A stretch of DNA of 64,000 nucleotides, taken from contig NC_135252.1 of NCBI RefSeq assembly GCF_964204865.1, forward strand, positions 23,023,383 to 23,087,382, given 5' to 3'. The first letter of the stretch is position 1, and each line of letters begins with the position of its first letter. This document shows, piece after piece, positions 62,793 to 64,000 of this stretch. Source of the DNA: Styela clava (taxonomy: Eukaryota > Chordata > Ascidiacea > Stolidobranchia > Styelidae). The translations under genes were made by a program, and so were the position numbers. The notes below the pieces were generated by a model. The model was given only the letters and a program-made list of their open reading frames with translations. It ran no database searches and was not told the origin of the DNA.

Positions 62793-64000
62793 TTTAATAA
62801 GTGTTACTCCTCCAATAGTGAGAATGAACAATATTTTAAAAATATTCGAGAAAACGCGTTTACAGTTTCACAACCCTGCAGCTACACCTCTGTGAAGTTA
62901 GCAGAAAATGTTGGGCCTACTCTAACCTTTGACCCAAGATCTTCGTAATTATTCGGGCATGCTTTGGGCTTGAAGTGAAAGTGAAATAATTCGGCCCGCG
63001 ACGCTCCACTGAAGTATAGATACAAAACGGCTGCTTTGACGATTATATTTTTTAGGTAACAGAGTTTATTGTGAGTCACGTGTAGACTAAATTATAATAT
63101 GACCTAACACGCAAAAAGTATTCAAATGGACTTTTTGAGGTGCAACGCATTGGGGAAATAAATCTATATTCTATTCGAGAGGTGTATCACTGGTTGATTT
63201 TTATAAAAAAGTATTTTCTTTGAGGAAAACTCTATCCAAAATTAACAACAAAATTAACCATGCGAAAAAATTCACATTGATGTTTTTGGAAGTAGGCTAC
63301 ATATGCATGCGAACAATTATTTTCGAAAATGAACATAACAAAAAACAAGAGAGCTATGCTCAAATATATGGACACGTAGACTCACATAATTTTGATGACG
63401 TCATAGCGAAAAAAAAGTAATAGCCTTTATCTTGAACCAATGAAAATTTCAAAGCAATTGGTCCAGTATTCGAAGAGAAAAGCGACTTCTTCAAAACGTG
63501 TTGATGGAGACAAATAATAACAATAACAACAAAATTTTGAAACGATCGTTATGTCCACTACGTGTCCAACAAGCAGAAAACTCGGATGAGTGATTCCCAT
63601 TTATATAAAATGTTTTAATCTTGGTTTCATCCAGTGTCCGATTTGAAAATGTTTCCCAATTAGTGTGATGTCGAAAACGTATCAAGCGTGATGCATTAAA
63701 AAGTGTCACGTTAAATGTCAATAGTAAATTTTTTTCTGAAAGTAAAATGACGAAGTTTAGTTCATGAGTTGTCTCGGTTTTTGCGTGCTGCTTAAAATTT
63801 AAAATTTTCACTTCTGTCTGTGTGAAAATTGTGATTTATCGGCCATTCGTTCGGTTTTTATTTTTCTAAAAAAATATGCGGCCATAATTTTGGTCCGCGA
63901 GCTACAAAAGGTTGCCGAGCCACGGCCTAGCCTAGACCCTAGGACAGGGATTCCGGACGTGGTTCAGATGGACCCCCAGGTGACTAGTCCAAAATTGTAC
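62793..64000. other. Upstream region of NCBP2 to the window edge
   Basis: The NCBP2 promoter should lie here, but no core element is clear. A TTTTGATGACGTCATAGCG motif occurs around 63391-63409. At the right edge, 63880-63960 has a TGGTCCGCGAGCTACAAAAG and GTTGCCGAGCCACGG stretch that resembles a hAT-type end. No gene is supported. Confidence 0.45.

Overview
This is an AT-rich animal nuclear genome window. Evidence for that is GT-AG introns in every conserved gene, tRNA-derived SINEs, many short inverted-repeat DNA transposons, and host genes close to their vertebrate counterparts. A multi-copy rolling-stone family and a secreted cationic peptide precursor built like those of sea squirts point to an invertebrate deuterostome, most likely a tunicate. 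The phylum is inference; I cannot name a species from sequence alone.

Layout. 0-2.4 kb: the 5' coding exons of CHMP5 (ESCRT-III) on the minus strand, whose 3' end lies off the left edge. 3.67-7.77 kb: a complete Mutator-like (MULE) DNA transposon. It has a perfect 9-bp target duplication, a decayed FLYWCH/MULE transposase, and inverted termini built entirely from a 16-bp minisatellite. 8-13.3 kb: transposon-rich DNA with an exon-like cassette in three copies and a 1.09-kb hAT-type element with a perfect 8-bp duplication. 13.4-28.5 kb: a rolling-stone-like cluster holding one broken copy (+), one intact copy (+), one intact copy (-) and two orphan or decayed first exons. 30.5-33.8 kb: a four-exon minus-strand gene for a 131-residue prepropeptide, read here as a new tunicate-type antimicrobial peptide. 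34-42.8 kb: nested transposons, SINEs, a 27-base poly-G run and a 310-bp duplication. 42.8-57.5 kb: all 14 coding exons of GTPBP4/NOG1 (+). 57.5-64 kb: repeats and the three coding exons of NCBP2/CBP20 (-).

The conserved genes are housekeeping: membrane remodelling (CHMP5), 60S ribosome biogenesis (GTPBP4) and mRNA cap binding (NCBP2). They share no pathway and are simply neighbours. The accessory parts are the rolling-stone cluster, which is evolving by duplication and inversion, and the peptide gene. The dominant force is non-autonomous DNA transposons: at least five inverted-repeat families recur, often inside introns, and one very abundant palindromic family carries TTAGGGTTAGG-like segments that could be mistaken for telomeric DNA. 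Exon boundaries were placed by hand from reading frame, splice consensus and protein similarity recalled from family knowledge; no database search was run.
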